A model generated the notes under the pieces. That model searched no databases. It was not told where the DNA came from and worked only from the letters and a program-made list of their open reading frames with translations. Made by a program: the position numbers and the translations under genes. A DNA stretch of 64,000 nucleotides from Saussurea involucrata (taxonomy: Eukaryota > Streptophyta > Magnoliopsida > Asterales > Asteraceae), in contig CM066327.1 in the NCBI GenBank assembly GCA_033807775.1, positions 77,320,795-77,384,794 on the forward strand. The letters run 5' to 3'. The stretch's first letter is position 1; each line of letters opens with the position of its first letter. Positions 53,434 through 64,000 of the stretch are shown here, in pieces.

Positions 53434-54262
53434 GAATTTTTTTTAGTCTTGTCTTTGGACGCTCGACCGTTGGTGGTCGAGTTACTTAGATGTAACCGTT
53501 AGTTTTGTAAATGAAATCTATCCTTTTGTTGAACTCGTGCATTTATTTCGATCCAGACATGTCGTGGATAAATATAATATCAACTGTGGAATTCATTAAG
53601 TATAGAACAAACAAGGGATCGTGTGACTTAGGCACCCATTGTAATTATCAAGACTAACACACAAGCCATAAGGTTTTTCATACTTGAATATTATATAAGC
53701 ACATGCGACCAAAGCATTCGTTCGAAGCATATAGTTTGTCTAAGTTAAGAGACTTAGATCATGGATCGCTAAACCATATGATCATACGATTAGATCGTAT
53801 GGCGAAACTTGAGTCGTATGCTCCTGTGGCAAAATAGTCAAGTCATAAACTAAGAAGGAAGTCGTATGATAAATTCCGTAATATCGTTCGATCCTGCGGG
53901 ACTAAAGTCATATAGAAGACTTAGTAGCCAATATCGTGTGATCCTGCCATGAAACAATGTCAGAGGTTGGTCGTTGGCTAGCCAACGACCCTCATATGCT
54001 TAACTCAGTAATCGTCGTGGTGAAAAAATCGTATGAGTAGAGAAAGATTTGTGAGACATACCTTTTCTGATGCGTCACATCTCAGCTATGTGCGATGTCT
54101 TGGTTATTGATACCTGCACTGAGTTTTTATTTTTCAAAATTATTAGAATTATTTTGGGTATACCATACCATGTTGTCCCCCTGTGGCGACTTTAAGACGA
54201 TACGCGAAATCTAGGATACATTGTCGTAAGTTGCCATAGTAGACACGTTGTCTTCTTCGCGC
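53434..54262 (-). other. Spacer of Tat-like C with RNase H scrap
   Basis: No intact gene. Minus-strand sequence near 54235-54165 encodes ILKSPQG-like residues matching element B RNase H (GVILKSPQGGKMVY). RT between protease and this point, and everything after it in pol, is deleted. The remainder matches the A and B spacers, with the GGTCGTTGG/CCAACGACC inverted repeat near 53965-53992. Confidence 0.6.
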
Positions 54263-56447
54263 CTATTTTCGTGGTTTCAGGGTGGCCTTATAACAGTCAC
54301 GCGCGATTTTTGGCTCACTTTTGATTTCCTGGACTCCCCACGGCGTAGGGAACTTCATTGTCTGATGGTACATCGAGGGAATCGCTTTCATTTCATGGAT
54401 CCATGGTCGACCTAAGATGATATTATAGGCTGACGTACAGTCGATGACAATTAATTTGGTTTGCTTATTGACTCCTCCGGCATAGACAGGCAGGAGGATC
54501 TCTCCAAGGTACTCGTTGCCTCTCCACTGAAACCGACCAAGGTTGTCGAGCGTCGGACGATCTCCGAACGATGACGTTTGCTGAACTGCCTCCATCGACC
54601 AAGACTCGTCGAGTCAAACAATTACCAATTGTGAGCTGAATGATCAACCCGTCATGGTGCTTCTGATATGAATCATTGAGGTCATCTTGGTCGAACACGA
54701 TCTTCATAGCTTCCAACTCCAAATCTACCTTGGGCCTTGATGAACGCGGTATGGGTCGATCGTCAGGTGCTTGGCTGGCGTGACGTTTGGCTGCGGAGTA
54801 GGTCAAACTGCATACGTCGGAACCACCAGTTATGCAATTGACAACCTTTGCATGATCAGAAGTTGGCGGTCGAACGTCGTTAGTTGGAGCAACAACGTCA
54901 TCGATGATATCTTTGAGATTTCCTTTCGTGACATGATAGGCTAGCTCCTTTTTGAGAGCTATGCAATCATCCGTCGCATGACCATGGTCGACATGGAAGT
55001 CGCACCACTTTGACTTATTTTTCTTGGCATCATCTTGATCAGATTTTTTCGGCCAACAGATGGTCGCCTGGGCGGATTTTAGAGCCTCGACCAAGTCCTT
55101 AGTGGTCCCTTTGAATCCGTATGAGGATATCTTGGGGTACTGAAGAAATTTGGTTGCAGTCCTAGCTTCCGCTTTCGTCTTGAATCGGACGTTGGAGATC
55201 TGTCGCGCGGGTTCTAGCTTGGAAATTGTCTTTGTCTTGAACTCTGGTCTTCTTACACCCAACGACTTCTTGTCATCGGTATGTTTGCGACGAAAGGCAG
55301 CATCGTCCTCTACCCTCATATACGCTAGGGTTCGAGCTCGGACATCTTCGAAGTTTTCTGGAGGATACTTGGTCAGATCAGTGTACAAACCTGAACTATC
55401 ATCCAGGCCATGCTTGTAAGCCTCGATCGCGGTCTTGATTTCATAGTTGCGAACACTAATCATCTCCGCATTGAATCTATTGAAATAGCTTCGAATAGAC
55501 TCATTAGCTTTCTGCACGACATAGTACAGGTCACTGGTTTCCTTCTCCATCTTGCGACTGCTGGCGAACTGCTGGGAGAATTGATTGACCAACTCAGCGA
55601 ATGATCCTATGGACTTGGGTTTGAGATTGATCAACCATTGGAGGGCAGGACCAGTGAGAGTTGCACCAAAGCTTTTGCACATGCACACTTCCTGATACAT
55701 ATGTGGGATTGAGGTTGTCCACATGATTTGCTTATACTGTGCGATGTGCTTCGTGGGATCGGTCACCCCAGAATACTTGGGCGTGAAAGCGGGGATGTTG
55801 AATTTTTTCGGGACGTCGACTGTCGCGATCTCATCGACAAAAGGCAACGCTTGATATCCTGAGAGAGGCTCGACATCGATGGGCACGGTTGCCCCGGGCA
55901 TCTTAGCAAGTAGGGACAGGCACGATCATTCTGATCCTCTAGCATCTTCAATCGCTGGGCGACGGGGTCACTAGGATTTGGACCGGTCGGGGGAATGACT
56001 CCCGAATTGGTACCGTTTACATATGACGAACCATTAGCGTCCCCGCTGAAACGGCTGCGACCCATTCTGAAACGGTTGCGACCCATTCTGCATGGGCGGA
56101 GGCCTAATATGATAAGGAGGCACATGCCCAGAATGAGGATTTGGATAGAATGCCCCCGGCTGCTGAGTCTGCATGAATGGACCTGGTCCTGGGTTACGAA
56201 TGAACGGAGCTGAACCAGGGTTATGGACGAATGGAACGGGTCCTGGTTTCTGACCGAACGACCCTTGACCTGGGTTTTGGATGAATGGCCTTGGACCGTT
56301 CTGTGATCCGAGGGGATTTCTCAGCCGCGCGATTTCTTCCGCTTCTCTTCGATTCTGCTCAGCTATAGCATTCATTTGGTTTCGCGCAACTTCCAACTCT
56401 TGATACATCTGAGCAATGACTTGCTCTGGATTTCCCGGGGCTGCCAT
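54263..56447 (-). pseudogene. Gag-protease polyprotein of Tat-like C
   Basis: ATG 56447 (MAAPGNPEQVIAQMYQELEV). A Pro/Gln/Asn-rich N-terminus with FIQNPGPG-type repeats precedes the Gag domain (FTPKYSGVTDPTKHIAQYK, TGPALQWLINLKPKS, FNRFNAEMISVRNYEIK). Then come WCDFHVDHGHATDDC, HASQAPDDRPIPRSSRPK and the retropepsin DGGSSANVI near 54570. The C-terminal part (ILLPVYAGG, ILGRPWIHE) ends LKPRK. Frameshifts near 56040-56110, 55900 and 54560 break it. It supplies particle and protease functions only. Confidence 0.85.
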
Positions 56448-56549
56448 TTTCCTGAAACAGAGAATAGTAGAAACTACAAGAAATCGTTAGTAAAAACGTA
56501 CGTTTATCGAAGATTTTCTCTAGATGGGGTCCCACGGATGGCGCCAAAT

Positions 56550-57350
56550 TGTTAATGCCAAAAATCGTCCAAAAGGATAACTTAAGGTTGATTGTGGAAT
56601 TTAACAACTAAAAAAAAAGAATCTTTCGACAAAGCGTACGATAAACGTGAAAAACGTAAACGAGACAGAGATTTGATGACGCGGGAAAAACCTCAACGAG
56701 GAAAAAACCCGCGGACGACTGTGGAAGTCGTCGTTGCACTATGGTCGCCAAACAGAGGCGATATCCTTGTGTTTCAGGGGTCGATCGTACAGATATTACA
56801 ATACAAATGAAAGGAAATACTTTAAATGTAAATTAACAAGTGTTTTGAATGTAAAAACAGTGTGCGTCGTGTGTAGAAACTGTATGTCGTGAGCGAGTGT
56901 CGTGCGTCGAGAGCGATTCCTTAAGAGAAAGTTCTTTGTTTCTTGTGTTCTTGAGTATGCAATGTGTAGTTCGAAGTTCTGTGTCTCTTCAGGATGTCTT
57001 TGCCTTTGTATTTATAGTCTTCGAATGCATTTAATGACTTCATGAATTCTTCGAGTAACAGTCGCAACGGTCTCCGCAGTTTAATGCTCGTAATTGCTTC
57101 GTCGGTTTCATCCGTTGGCCATAAATGTCGTTTGACCTGTATTAAATGAAGGAAACATAACTGAAGAACCATACGTTAGTTGGTCGAAGTCGTGTGCTTC
57201 TATACGACGGTCGAGGTCGAGAGGTACGTTCGATTTCGGATTTGGTCAGAGGATAAAAATGCTTACGTTTTGACTTTGACATGAGAAAAGTGCAATAAAT
57301 GTTCTTAGTGCCTTGGTCGTAGTCGAGACTGGAGATTTTTTGCCCAAACA
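56550..57350 (-). repeat. 5' LTR of Tat-like C
   Basis: 801 bp partner. The PBS ATTTGGCGCCATCCGTGGGA lies directly inside (56550-56531, minus strand). Confidence 0.9.
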
Positions 57351-58177
57351 GTGTCAATGATTTTTAACTTAAGTCCCAAGTTAAATCAATCTTTGAGCCA
57401 AATCAATATGAATTATTTCTTTCACACATGCACGAGTCTTTGTGATTCCAATTGCATATCTTCGTGATATTGTCGGAACAGTTTGAGGAGTAATTTTTTT
57501 AAAATTTTACTTCAGTGATAACTGGAAGTCCTATCAGAGATACCCCGATGCCATCTCTGAACATATGCTACACAATTATTTTAATTGTTGTGATAACAAT
57601 TACTTTTGTGTTTATGTGTTAGTTGATTACCCCATTCTGGTTACTATAACGCTTTATCTGATGTTTTTCTACTCATCATTATTGTCTTTGAAATTACATG
57701 ATGCTCTGGATGCTCTGGATGCTCTGGATGCTCCTACTCATCGTGAGGGGGAGAAATGATACAAATTCAAAGACACGGATTATCAAGTTGAGGGGGGGTT
57801 AGCAAAAGTCGAGGGGGAGTAACTGTTATTTGATCAGTTCCGAAATTGACCAGTTTCGAAAAGATTACAAGTGATCAATTCTTCTAATTCCTCATCAAGT
57901 GGTGTTCGCTACAAACTATTTCCTCCATCGAGCATATTGGTTCTACAAGTTCTTAAAGCTAAAGCTGAAAGCAAATTCAACTCGCAGTTCAAAGACAGAT
58001 TCATTGAATCTGGTGATAAAGTTGAAGATATGAAGACCAAGAGCTTTATTCAAGGGGAAGCGTTGAAAATTATGAAGACAAGCAACAACAAAGTATTTCA
58101 AAGATTCAAGAGGAAGAGAAGATCAAGACCTAAAGTTTTCAAGACCATTTTTTCTTTATATAACTTTAGGGGGAGAT
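57351..58177 (+). other. 3' non-coding region of TR-GAG 2
   Basis: No supportable gene. It contains purine tracts GAGGGGGAG at about 57743, 57790 and 57808 and the PPT AGGGGGAGAT (58168-58177) before the right LTR. A triple ATGCTCTGG repeat lies at about 57700-57729. Confidence 0.6.
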
Positions 58178-58470
58178 TGTTAAGACCATAAATGTCCTAT
58201 AAAATAGAAAGTGATATATAAAAAAAATTGTAAATACCTTAAATGGGCTTAGTCTAGTTAATGGGCCATGGGCCTTAGGCTTTGGTATAAATTGTTTTGT
58301 TAGTCTAATTGTTTAGGTTAATCATCCATAACCATTGTAACCGTATTATGAAAAACTCTCTGAATGGTTTATCATATTGAATGAATGAGATGAATGACGT
58401 ATTGAAATCGACTGAGTTTATTGCTATTGTTTACTGATTTCATATCTATTGCACTAATCTGGGATCCACA
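58178..58470 (+). repeat. Right LTR of TR-GAG 2
   Basis: 293 bp, TGTTAAGACC...GGATCCACA, partner of 8227-8532. Confidence 0.85.
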
Positions 58471-58658
58471 ATGTTCATCTTTCAAGACTTTATGACTATT
58501 TGTTTATGATATAAAGTTTAAAGCGGTCATAGTGGATTCTTGAAGATAAAGCTTATCTGAAGATTCGTCAAAAAGTTTAAAGAGGTGAAGATATGAAGAT
58601 CAAAAGAGCTGAAGACTGTTGTCATAAATTTTTAAATCTTGAATCAATAGGGGGAGAA
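58471..58658 (+). other. 3' end of TR-GAG 1, resumed, with polypurine tract
   Basis: Continues the region cut at 8226 and ends with AATAGGGGGAGAA (58646-58658) before a TGTTAGTACC start. Confidence 0.65.
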
Positions 58659-58804
58659 TGTTAGTACCAAAATGTATTCAAGATTTAAAGTAATTGTAAA
58701 GAGTCAAATATAGTCAAAGTCTTGTAAGGAATGGTCAAAGTCAAGGTATCTAATGTGAAAGTCAAAGGGAATTAGAGAGGAGCCATTAGAGAGTTGCATA
58801 CGTA

Positions 58805-58888
<84 letters not shown>

Positions 58889-59330
58889 AGAGAGATGACT
58901 CTCTAGAGAGAGAAAATAGATCTCAAATCATATCTTGTATCATTTCTCTCAATCTATTGAAGATCATTGTGCTTAATCATTGTTATCTGAAACTCTCAAT
59001 ACTTACCATTGCGATAATGAGCTTCTTCTTAATGAGAACCCGGGGTCGAGTTCTTCGAAGGTAGAGGAGACTGATGTAGAGAGGCCACTTTATTTATTTC
59101 AAGTATTATCTTTTCCATATTTATAAGTTTTGGTTAATGATTGTGTTTCTTTTTTTGTTATCTCTAAGTCTAGTTATAAATAGGATTAATCCCTTTATTG
59201 TTTTCATTCAATATTCAAGTTCAATTATAGTTCTCTCTTAAATTAAAGAGTTTTCTCCTTAATTTTCTGGGTTTACGTTTGTAAACTCGTTCATCGTTAG
59301 GATTCAACGCTTGTCAATTAGTTTCACGTT
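58659..59330 (+). repeat. Probable right LTR of TR-GAG 1
   Basis: Starts TGTTAGTACC directly after the PPT. A TATA-like AGTTATAAATAGG lies near 59171. The left LTR is not in the window, so the 3' end cannot be fixed; 59330 is a guess. Confidence 0.4.
58807..58885 (+). repeat. GT dinucleotide repeat, 79 bp
   Basis: Perfect (GT)39 plus one G inside the probable LTR of TR-GAG 1. Confidence 0.97.
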
Positions 59331-60360
59331 TTCATACTGCGTCACTATAATGCTCTTTTCTTGTATTTTAATCTTCTAAAATGACTAGGTTTTTATTTAT
59401 GTGACGTTTGGAAAAAAAAATTAAGGATTTAATAAATTTTGTAATCTTATGATACAACTTGATAAAATAAAAAATAACATTATATATTGTTACTTCAGTT
59501 TTACATATTTAATTACACATTAATTTAATTTGATCTAATTATTGTCGGGTTGGTAGATGTGAAACCAAATAATCTCCATGGTATGATGCTCCAATCATCA
59601 ACTCCATATGGACTTGAAAGTGTCAACTTTGGTGGTCTAAATAGTTTATACTTTTCTCCATGTCCCATTTTCCAAAAGAAAGATTAATATTATTTGATTT
59701 CTTGAAATTGTTTCATCAAATTAAACTACATCAAAATCTTGGAAAATAATTTTATAATTTTTTTCTATTATCTTAGCTTTTAGTGGTTCCAACTCCTTGA
59801 GGCTAACTTGATTTATTAAGGGTATAAGAGTATTTCGATAACACATTAAAACGTTAACTTTCTATCAGATAAATACATAAAAATCTTTGTGTTAGTATTT
59901 ATTTATAAAAGACCTAATGTATTTAACCTGTATATCATATGTTGATTAGTAGGGGAATGGTAATATTATGTATAACTACAATAATCGAGCTCTTTGAGGA
60001 ATCGGAGTGTTGATGAGATAATTGCTAAATAGATGATTATACATTTCCGAAGTAGACTTTGATCCCTAGCTTCAAAACGCTAAAATAACACACAAATGCT
60101 CTACCAATCCATCATAAATACGACAGAATTAAAAGTATCAAGTATTTGACCCTTAACCTTAATCAAGAAATAATGTTCATATTTTCTTAGACACTATGAA
60201 ATAAAAAGATTCATCGATGGATTTTTCTGACAGATTTTAGTGGCCTCCTTTCTTGTAGTTACCCCTTTTAATACCATACATTTTTTTGTCGCAAAAGCCT
60301 CTTTCTTTGTAGCTACTGTTAGCTCCAACTTTTGTAGTTTAAGAAGTATTGAAAAATAGG
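59331..60360. other. AT-rich sequence without recognisable features
   Basis: No ORF with family similarity and no LTR or TIR signature that I can support. It may be the oldest host sequence in the window. Confidence 0.4.
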
Positions 60361-61048
60361 TTGTGTAAAGTCATCGACAGAGGCCTCTGCCAAGACACCG
60401 AGTAAAGATCCAAGCGAAAACTCTAAAGAAGACGTTCTCAGAGGACAAGGCCACAGAGCCTCTGTCATCCTTGACAGAGCCTCTGTCATCCTTGACAGAG
60501 CCTCTGTGGTATGAAGACCGAAGACTTAGAATATTATCCGAAGATCAAAACGAAGACGATCGTGCTTCTCACGTTTCCTGCTGTACGAAGATCCTGAAGA
60601 TCGTCCGTACAAGGCGTGCCCTGCCAACTCCACGTGTCAACCTCTGATGGGTTTCAGCCCCAGCAGAAAACGGCGCACTACATTAACGTTGTACCTGTTG
60701 CAGTCCCACGATCGTGTCTTTGTACCCTTAGTACTTATTGTCTCCCCATTGTCCCCTGATGAACAGTATAAATTGAAGGCTCATGTTGAGCTCTTCTATC
60801 AACTTTGCACAACACACACACCCATTAGAGCAGAATTCTTATTATACTTTCGGTGTTCTTGGTGTTCTTTATAATCAATATACAGTGAATCATTGAGTTA
60901 AACATCTGTGTTATTTCTATTTCACGTATTTGATATTGTGTGTTTTTCTACCTATAATATATATTTAGTTCGCTAAAACGCTTCCGCACACTCTTTTGTT
61001 TGAACTATTAGATATTAATATCATTGTTGAGTAAAATCGGGATCAACA
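60361..61048 (+). repeat. Probable left LTR of a second SIRE-like element (start uncertain)
   Basis: Ends GGGATCAACA at 61048, followed by a PBS. It contains CACGTG (60631-60636), TATAAA (60767-60772) and three 13-bp palindromes. The 5' border is not certain because no partner LTR is seen. Confidence 0.5.
60453..60507 (+). repeat. Tandem array of the palindrome ACAGAGCCTCTGT
   Basis: Three perfect copies at 60453-60465, 60474-60486 and 60495-60507, period 21 bp, with CATCCTTG spacers. A related AGAGGCCTCT lies near 60375-60385. Confidence 0.9.
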
Positions 61049-61050
61049 AT

Positions 61051-61062
61051 TGGTATCAGAGC
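61051..61062 (+). other. Primer binding site of the second SIRE-like element
   Basis: TGGTATCAGAGC, two bases after CAACA. Confidence 0.9.
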
Positions 61063-61360
61063 TTGCCTTGATTTTCCATATCAAGATATCTACTCTGACA
61101 ATGATTTCAACTCTTTTAGGTAGAAACTTGGACTGATTTTAACCTGTTCTTCATATTTTTCAAACAGACTCTCTTTTTCTGCCATTCTCGACAAGTTCGA
61201 CTTTGGTAAACTTACAGAACATGTTTCTTCGGTTAAAACTCTCCATTTTAGTGCATTGTTCAAGGCTTCTAAGTTTATAAGCTCTTTCCTACAAATCTAA
61301 CCCATCATCTAAAAGTTTCAGTTCATACTCTGTTTTCTGGTGTTTTTCAAACCATTTAAA

Positions 61361-61760
61361 ATGGCGAACACCAACAACTTTTTCACTGTTGGTTCCTTAA
61401 CAAAACCACCCACTTTGCTCAGAGATGAGTACCCTCAGTGGAAGATACGAATGATTCACTTCTTCGAGGGTACTGACAAAGCACTCGTTCACTATATCCA
61501 CACCCCTCCTTTCGTTCCTATGGTCACAGTACCACGTGTACCTGCCACGGATGATACTCCAGAGATTCCTGAGCACAAGAAACCTAAGACAAAGGAAAAA
61601 TGGTATGCACCTGACTGGGAGAAATATGAGATCGCTCAGAAGACCATGAGACTTATGATAATGGCCATACCCAATGACCTCTTCCAATCCCTAGACCACA
61701 GAGCTCATTCCACCACAGATCCTCTGTCGATTCTGATACTTTGCTTTTTATGGAAATTCT
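61361..61760 (+). pseudogene. Gag N-terminus of the second SIRE-like element, pol deleted
   Basis: ATG 61361 (MANTNNFFTVGSLTKPPTLL), then RDEYPQWKIRMIHFFEGTD and MIMAIPNDLFQSLD, parallel to the copia gag at 25278. After about 125 residues the similarity stops. The sequence passes into the promoter-like spacer before ORF3, so the rest of gag and all of pol are gone. Confidence 0.8.
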
Positions 61761-62127
61761 GTAACATGCGGGTTATTTCTGTAAGTGACAGTCATATGGA
61801 AGTAGAAACGCCCATGCGCTCAGCATTAATGGGCCGCACACGACGTCTAATCGTGTTCTGACACCTCTGACATGGCAATTTTTCATTGGACGTGCATGCC
61901 ACACGTTCCTTTTAAATGTGGCTCCAGCTGTAGAACTCGAGTGCGGACCCCAAGCCAACATTGAATTCACTTTTTAACCACGGAATTCTATCCGTTTCTA
62001 CCCCACTATATAACCCCGTTTACTTCCTTTCCTATTCCTTTTACGAATTTACTGCTATCTTCTTCTCCGGCGAACTTTGCAAGCCTGCAACTTCTATTTT
62101 CTTCTCACATTCTTCAAGATTAAAGCA
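61761..62127 (+). promoter_or_regulatory. Promoter-like spacer before ORF3 in the second SIRE-like element
   Basis: TATATAA at 62007-62013, 115 bp before ATG 62128, with CACACGTT near 61897. Position and layout match 31380-31449 in the copia element. Confidence 0.45.
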
Positions 62128-64000
62128 ATGGCTTCCACCTCCAACTCTCCGGCGAACTCCCCAGCCCATTCTGAGCACTCACAGAACCCAACCATGGCCG
62201 GAAACTTAGAACAAGACAACTCAGGTGAATCAGTGGCCTTTACTCCGACAACCCACCTTCAAAACTTCCTGGAACATGAACACTTTGAACGTGGTCTTCC
62301 CCTTAAACGCAACAATCACTTTCTTGTTCCCTCAAGAACTGCATTTGGGGAGGAACATGCCATTCTTTTGAATATTCTGGAAAACCACTACCTTTTCCCT
62401 CTGCTAACAAAGAACGTTAAAAGGATCCCTGCTAGATACCTCAACCAGTTCTGGCTGAGCTGTTTTTATGACCAAGACAATAGGCAAATCAAGGGCTACA
62501 TATCCATATCGGGCCAATCAGAATACCTTGAAATAAAGTTCAACAGAACTATGTTCTCCCTTGAATTTGCCTACCAACCAGGGGACTTCTGGGCATAAAG
62601 AAGTACGCAGAGGAACCTTCGGATAGTGAGCTCTGTGACTTTGCAGAGTCGTTAGGATACAATACGAAATTGAAAAAGAGGAACGATTTCAGAAGGAATA
62701 GGTTCCCCGCTCTGTGGAATACCCTCTTCTCTATCCTGAATAGGTGCCTGACTGGGAAAGTTGGCAGCCCTGACCAGACATCTCACCAGATCATGGCAAT
62801 CATGTACGGGGTGTACTATGATTTGCCTCTGGACTATGGCACCCTTATGCTGCAGGAGATTGTCAACACCATAGACCACAGAATCTCCACTCAGAGGGCA
62901 AGGGGACCCACAAGCAAAGATCTTCCCCCACTACAATTTCAGAGGATCCTAGGTGTACTTCTGGAACCCCTGCTGTAAGATCCCACATTGGTTGGGGAGG
63001 GGAACAAAGGTTGCCTTATAAGGGACTTGATACCTCCCCTATCAGACACGTTTTAAAACCGTGAGTCCAGGTGTGTGGACAAAGCGGACAATATCTGGTA
63101 CGGTTGGCCTGGGATGTTACAGATGGTATCAGAGCCGGTCACCGGGACGATGTGTCAGCGAGGACGTTGATCCCACTTAGGTGGGTGGATTGTGATCTGT
63201 AACATCCCAGTCCACCGTACACGATATTGTCTGCTTTGCGGATACCCTCTGCATAACAGCATGCCGGCACCGCTCACGATTTTGTTCCTGCCCGCACAGG
63301 CATACGCGGGACGTACCCAGACCGCACCCTATGACAGGAAAAAGGCCTCATGCAAGGAAGGTATCCATCCACCCTTATAAGGAGGACTTCATTCCCCCTC
63401 CTAGCCGATGTGGGATCTCACAATCCACCCACCTAAGTGGGATCAGCGTCCTCGCTGACACATCGACCCGGTGACCGGCTCTAATACCATTCTATAACAT
63501 CCCCAGTCCACCGTACACGATATTGTCCGCTTTGCGGATACCCTCTGCATAACAGCATGCTGGCACTGCTCACGGTTTTGTTCCTGCCCGCACAGGCATA
63601 CGCGGGACGCACCCAGACCGCACCCTGTGACAGGCAAAAGGCCTCATGCAAGGAAGGTATCCATCCACCCTTATAAGGAGGACTTCGTTCCCCCTCCTTG
63701 CCGATGTGGGATCTCCCAAGTGGCCAAACTAAAAAGTGACTTGGATGCTCTGCGAAAACTCATGCCTCCACCTCCTGTTCAACAAAGAAAAATGGAAGAG
63801 GTGGTGCACAAATACTTATACAGCAGAGTAGTCAACGATCCTCTGCCACCATCTATCCGGCACCCTGACTTTCTTAAAGAGATACGAGATCAATTCTATA
63901 GAAAGAAAGCCAAACCCGGCAACCAAGTCTTCTCAAACTCCAAGATAGACAAGGTCATCTACTGCAAGTTGTCCCATACCCACGGAAAAGAGGTTTACTA
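62128..64000 (+). pseudogene. ORF3 of the second SIRE-like element, interrupted by TRIM-like sequence
   Basis: ATG 62128 (MASTSNSPANSPAHSEHSQN). Shared domain: YLNQFWLSCFYDQDNRQIKG matches SQFWYSARHTQ of the copia ORF3, and the 62670-62973 segment (TGKVGSPDQTSHQIMAIMYG) matches the copia SGSSDQAAQPTQAMGYALL. A frameshift near 62590 and the insertion at 62974-63718 break it. Coding similarity resumes at about 63719 (VAKLKSDLDALRKLMPPPP) and leaves the window. The function is unknown. Confidence 0.75.
62974..63718. mobile_element. TRIM-like sequences in opposite orientations
   Basis: A plus-strand unit (LTR 62974-63121, PBS TGGTATCAGAGCC 63124-63136, internal to about 63197) is followed by a minus-strand element. 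That element has two LTR-like copies (63198-63422 and 63493-63718) around a 70-bp internal part with reverse-complement PBS (GGCTCTAATACCA, 63477-63489). Neither unit has coding capacity. No clear duplication flanks the whole. Confidence 0.65.

Larger units (their letters stand above)
49857..57350 (-). mobile_element. Tat-like element C (gag-protease only, plus antisense gene)
   Basis: LTRs 49857-50655 (799 bp) and 56550-57350 (801 bp), duplication GTGTC at 49852-49856 and 57351-57355. It is a different subfamily from A and B (shorter LTRs) with the same PBS. Gag-protease is on the minus strand (54263-56447) and the antisense gene on the plus strand (51139-53433). A scrap of RNase H (about 54170-54235) shows that pol was lost by deletion. 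Confidence 0.9.
8227..58470 (+). mobile_element. TR-GAG 2: non-autonomous copia-type LTR element, host of all inner insertions
   Basis: The two LTRs (8227-8532 and 58178-58470) start TGTTAGGACC / TGTTAAGACC and end CCACA. A primer binding site follows the left LTR and a polypurine tract precedes the right one. Its internal region is a gag-like frame and a non-coding 3' part. It is interrupted by the Tekay-like element (12171-48614) and Tat-like C (49857-57350). The flanks AAGTT and ATGTT match at 4 of 5 positions, so the target-site duplication is imperfect or aged. No RT or integrase of its own is present. Confidence 0.8.

Noticed and set aside
60647..60874. 75-codon ORF
   Set aside because: Lies across the TATA region of a probable LTR; not a gene.

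Overview
This window is plant nuclear DNA, most probably from a eudicot with a large repeat-rich genome. Nearly everything identifiable is LTR retrotransposon sequence in nested insertions. I see no convincing host protein gene, tRNA or rRNA gene. The plant origin rests on primer binding sites matching the 3' end of initiator-Met tRNA (TGGTATCAGAGC), plant-type Ty1/copia and Ty3/gypsy polyproteins, and short introns with plant splice signals. Lineage names (SIRE-like, Tekay/Del-like, Tat-like) come from protein motifs and layout, not from a search.

Layout, outermost to innermost. (0) Positions 1-2840 are the 3' ORF (ORF3) of a SIRE-like copia element. (1) About 3481-8226 plus 58471-59330 is a pol-less, gag-only element (TR-GAG 1) without its 5' end. 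(2) TR-GAG 2, 8227-58470, lies inside it with LTRs of 306 and 293 bp. (3) Two elements lie inside TR-GAG 2: a minus-strand Tekay-like gypsy element at 12171-48614 (target-site duplication GTAAG) and a minus-strand Tat-like element C at 49857-57350 (GTGTC). (4) Inside the Tekay-like element lie Tat-like A at 14608-22307 (plus strand, ATGAC), a SIRE-like copia element at 24218-37113 (plus strand, ATATC), and Tat-like B at 38976-46459 (minus strand, CCAGT, internally rearranged). A TRIM-like unit sits at the Tekay 5' LTR/PBS border. The right end (about 60361-64000) holds a second, pol-less SIRE-like element interrupted by TRIM-like sequences.

How the parts fit. The SIRE-like copia element carries gag, protease, integrase, RT and RNase H in one frame, plus ORF3 behind its own TATA-containing region. 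ORF3 has an intron conserved in two diverged copies. Tat-like A and C carry only gag-protease; Tat-like B carries only RT-RNase H-integrase, beginning at the same leader and with a gag-like first peptide. A and B share closely similar LTRs, so they look like complementary halves that could act in trans. All three Tat-like copies also carry, just inside the 3' LTR, a gene on the opposite strand. In A and C it has four exons with matching intron positions and phases, and all three copies share a TATA-containing upstream module. In A this antisense gene is open for about 688 codons while the sense gag-protease frame has several stops.

The most unexpected signal outside genes is an array of 22-nt inverted repeats (8-bp stem, 6-nt loop, about 45-bp period) in the 3' non-coding part of both TR-GAG copies. 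The stems differ between units in a compensatory way, which suggests a selected RNA structure.
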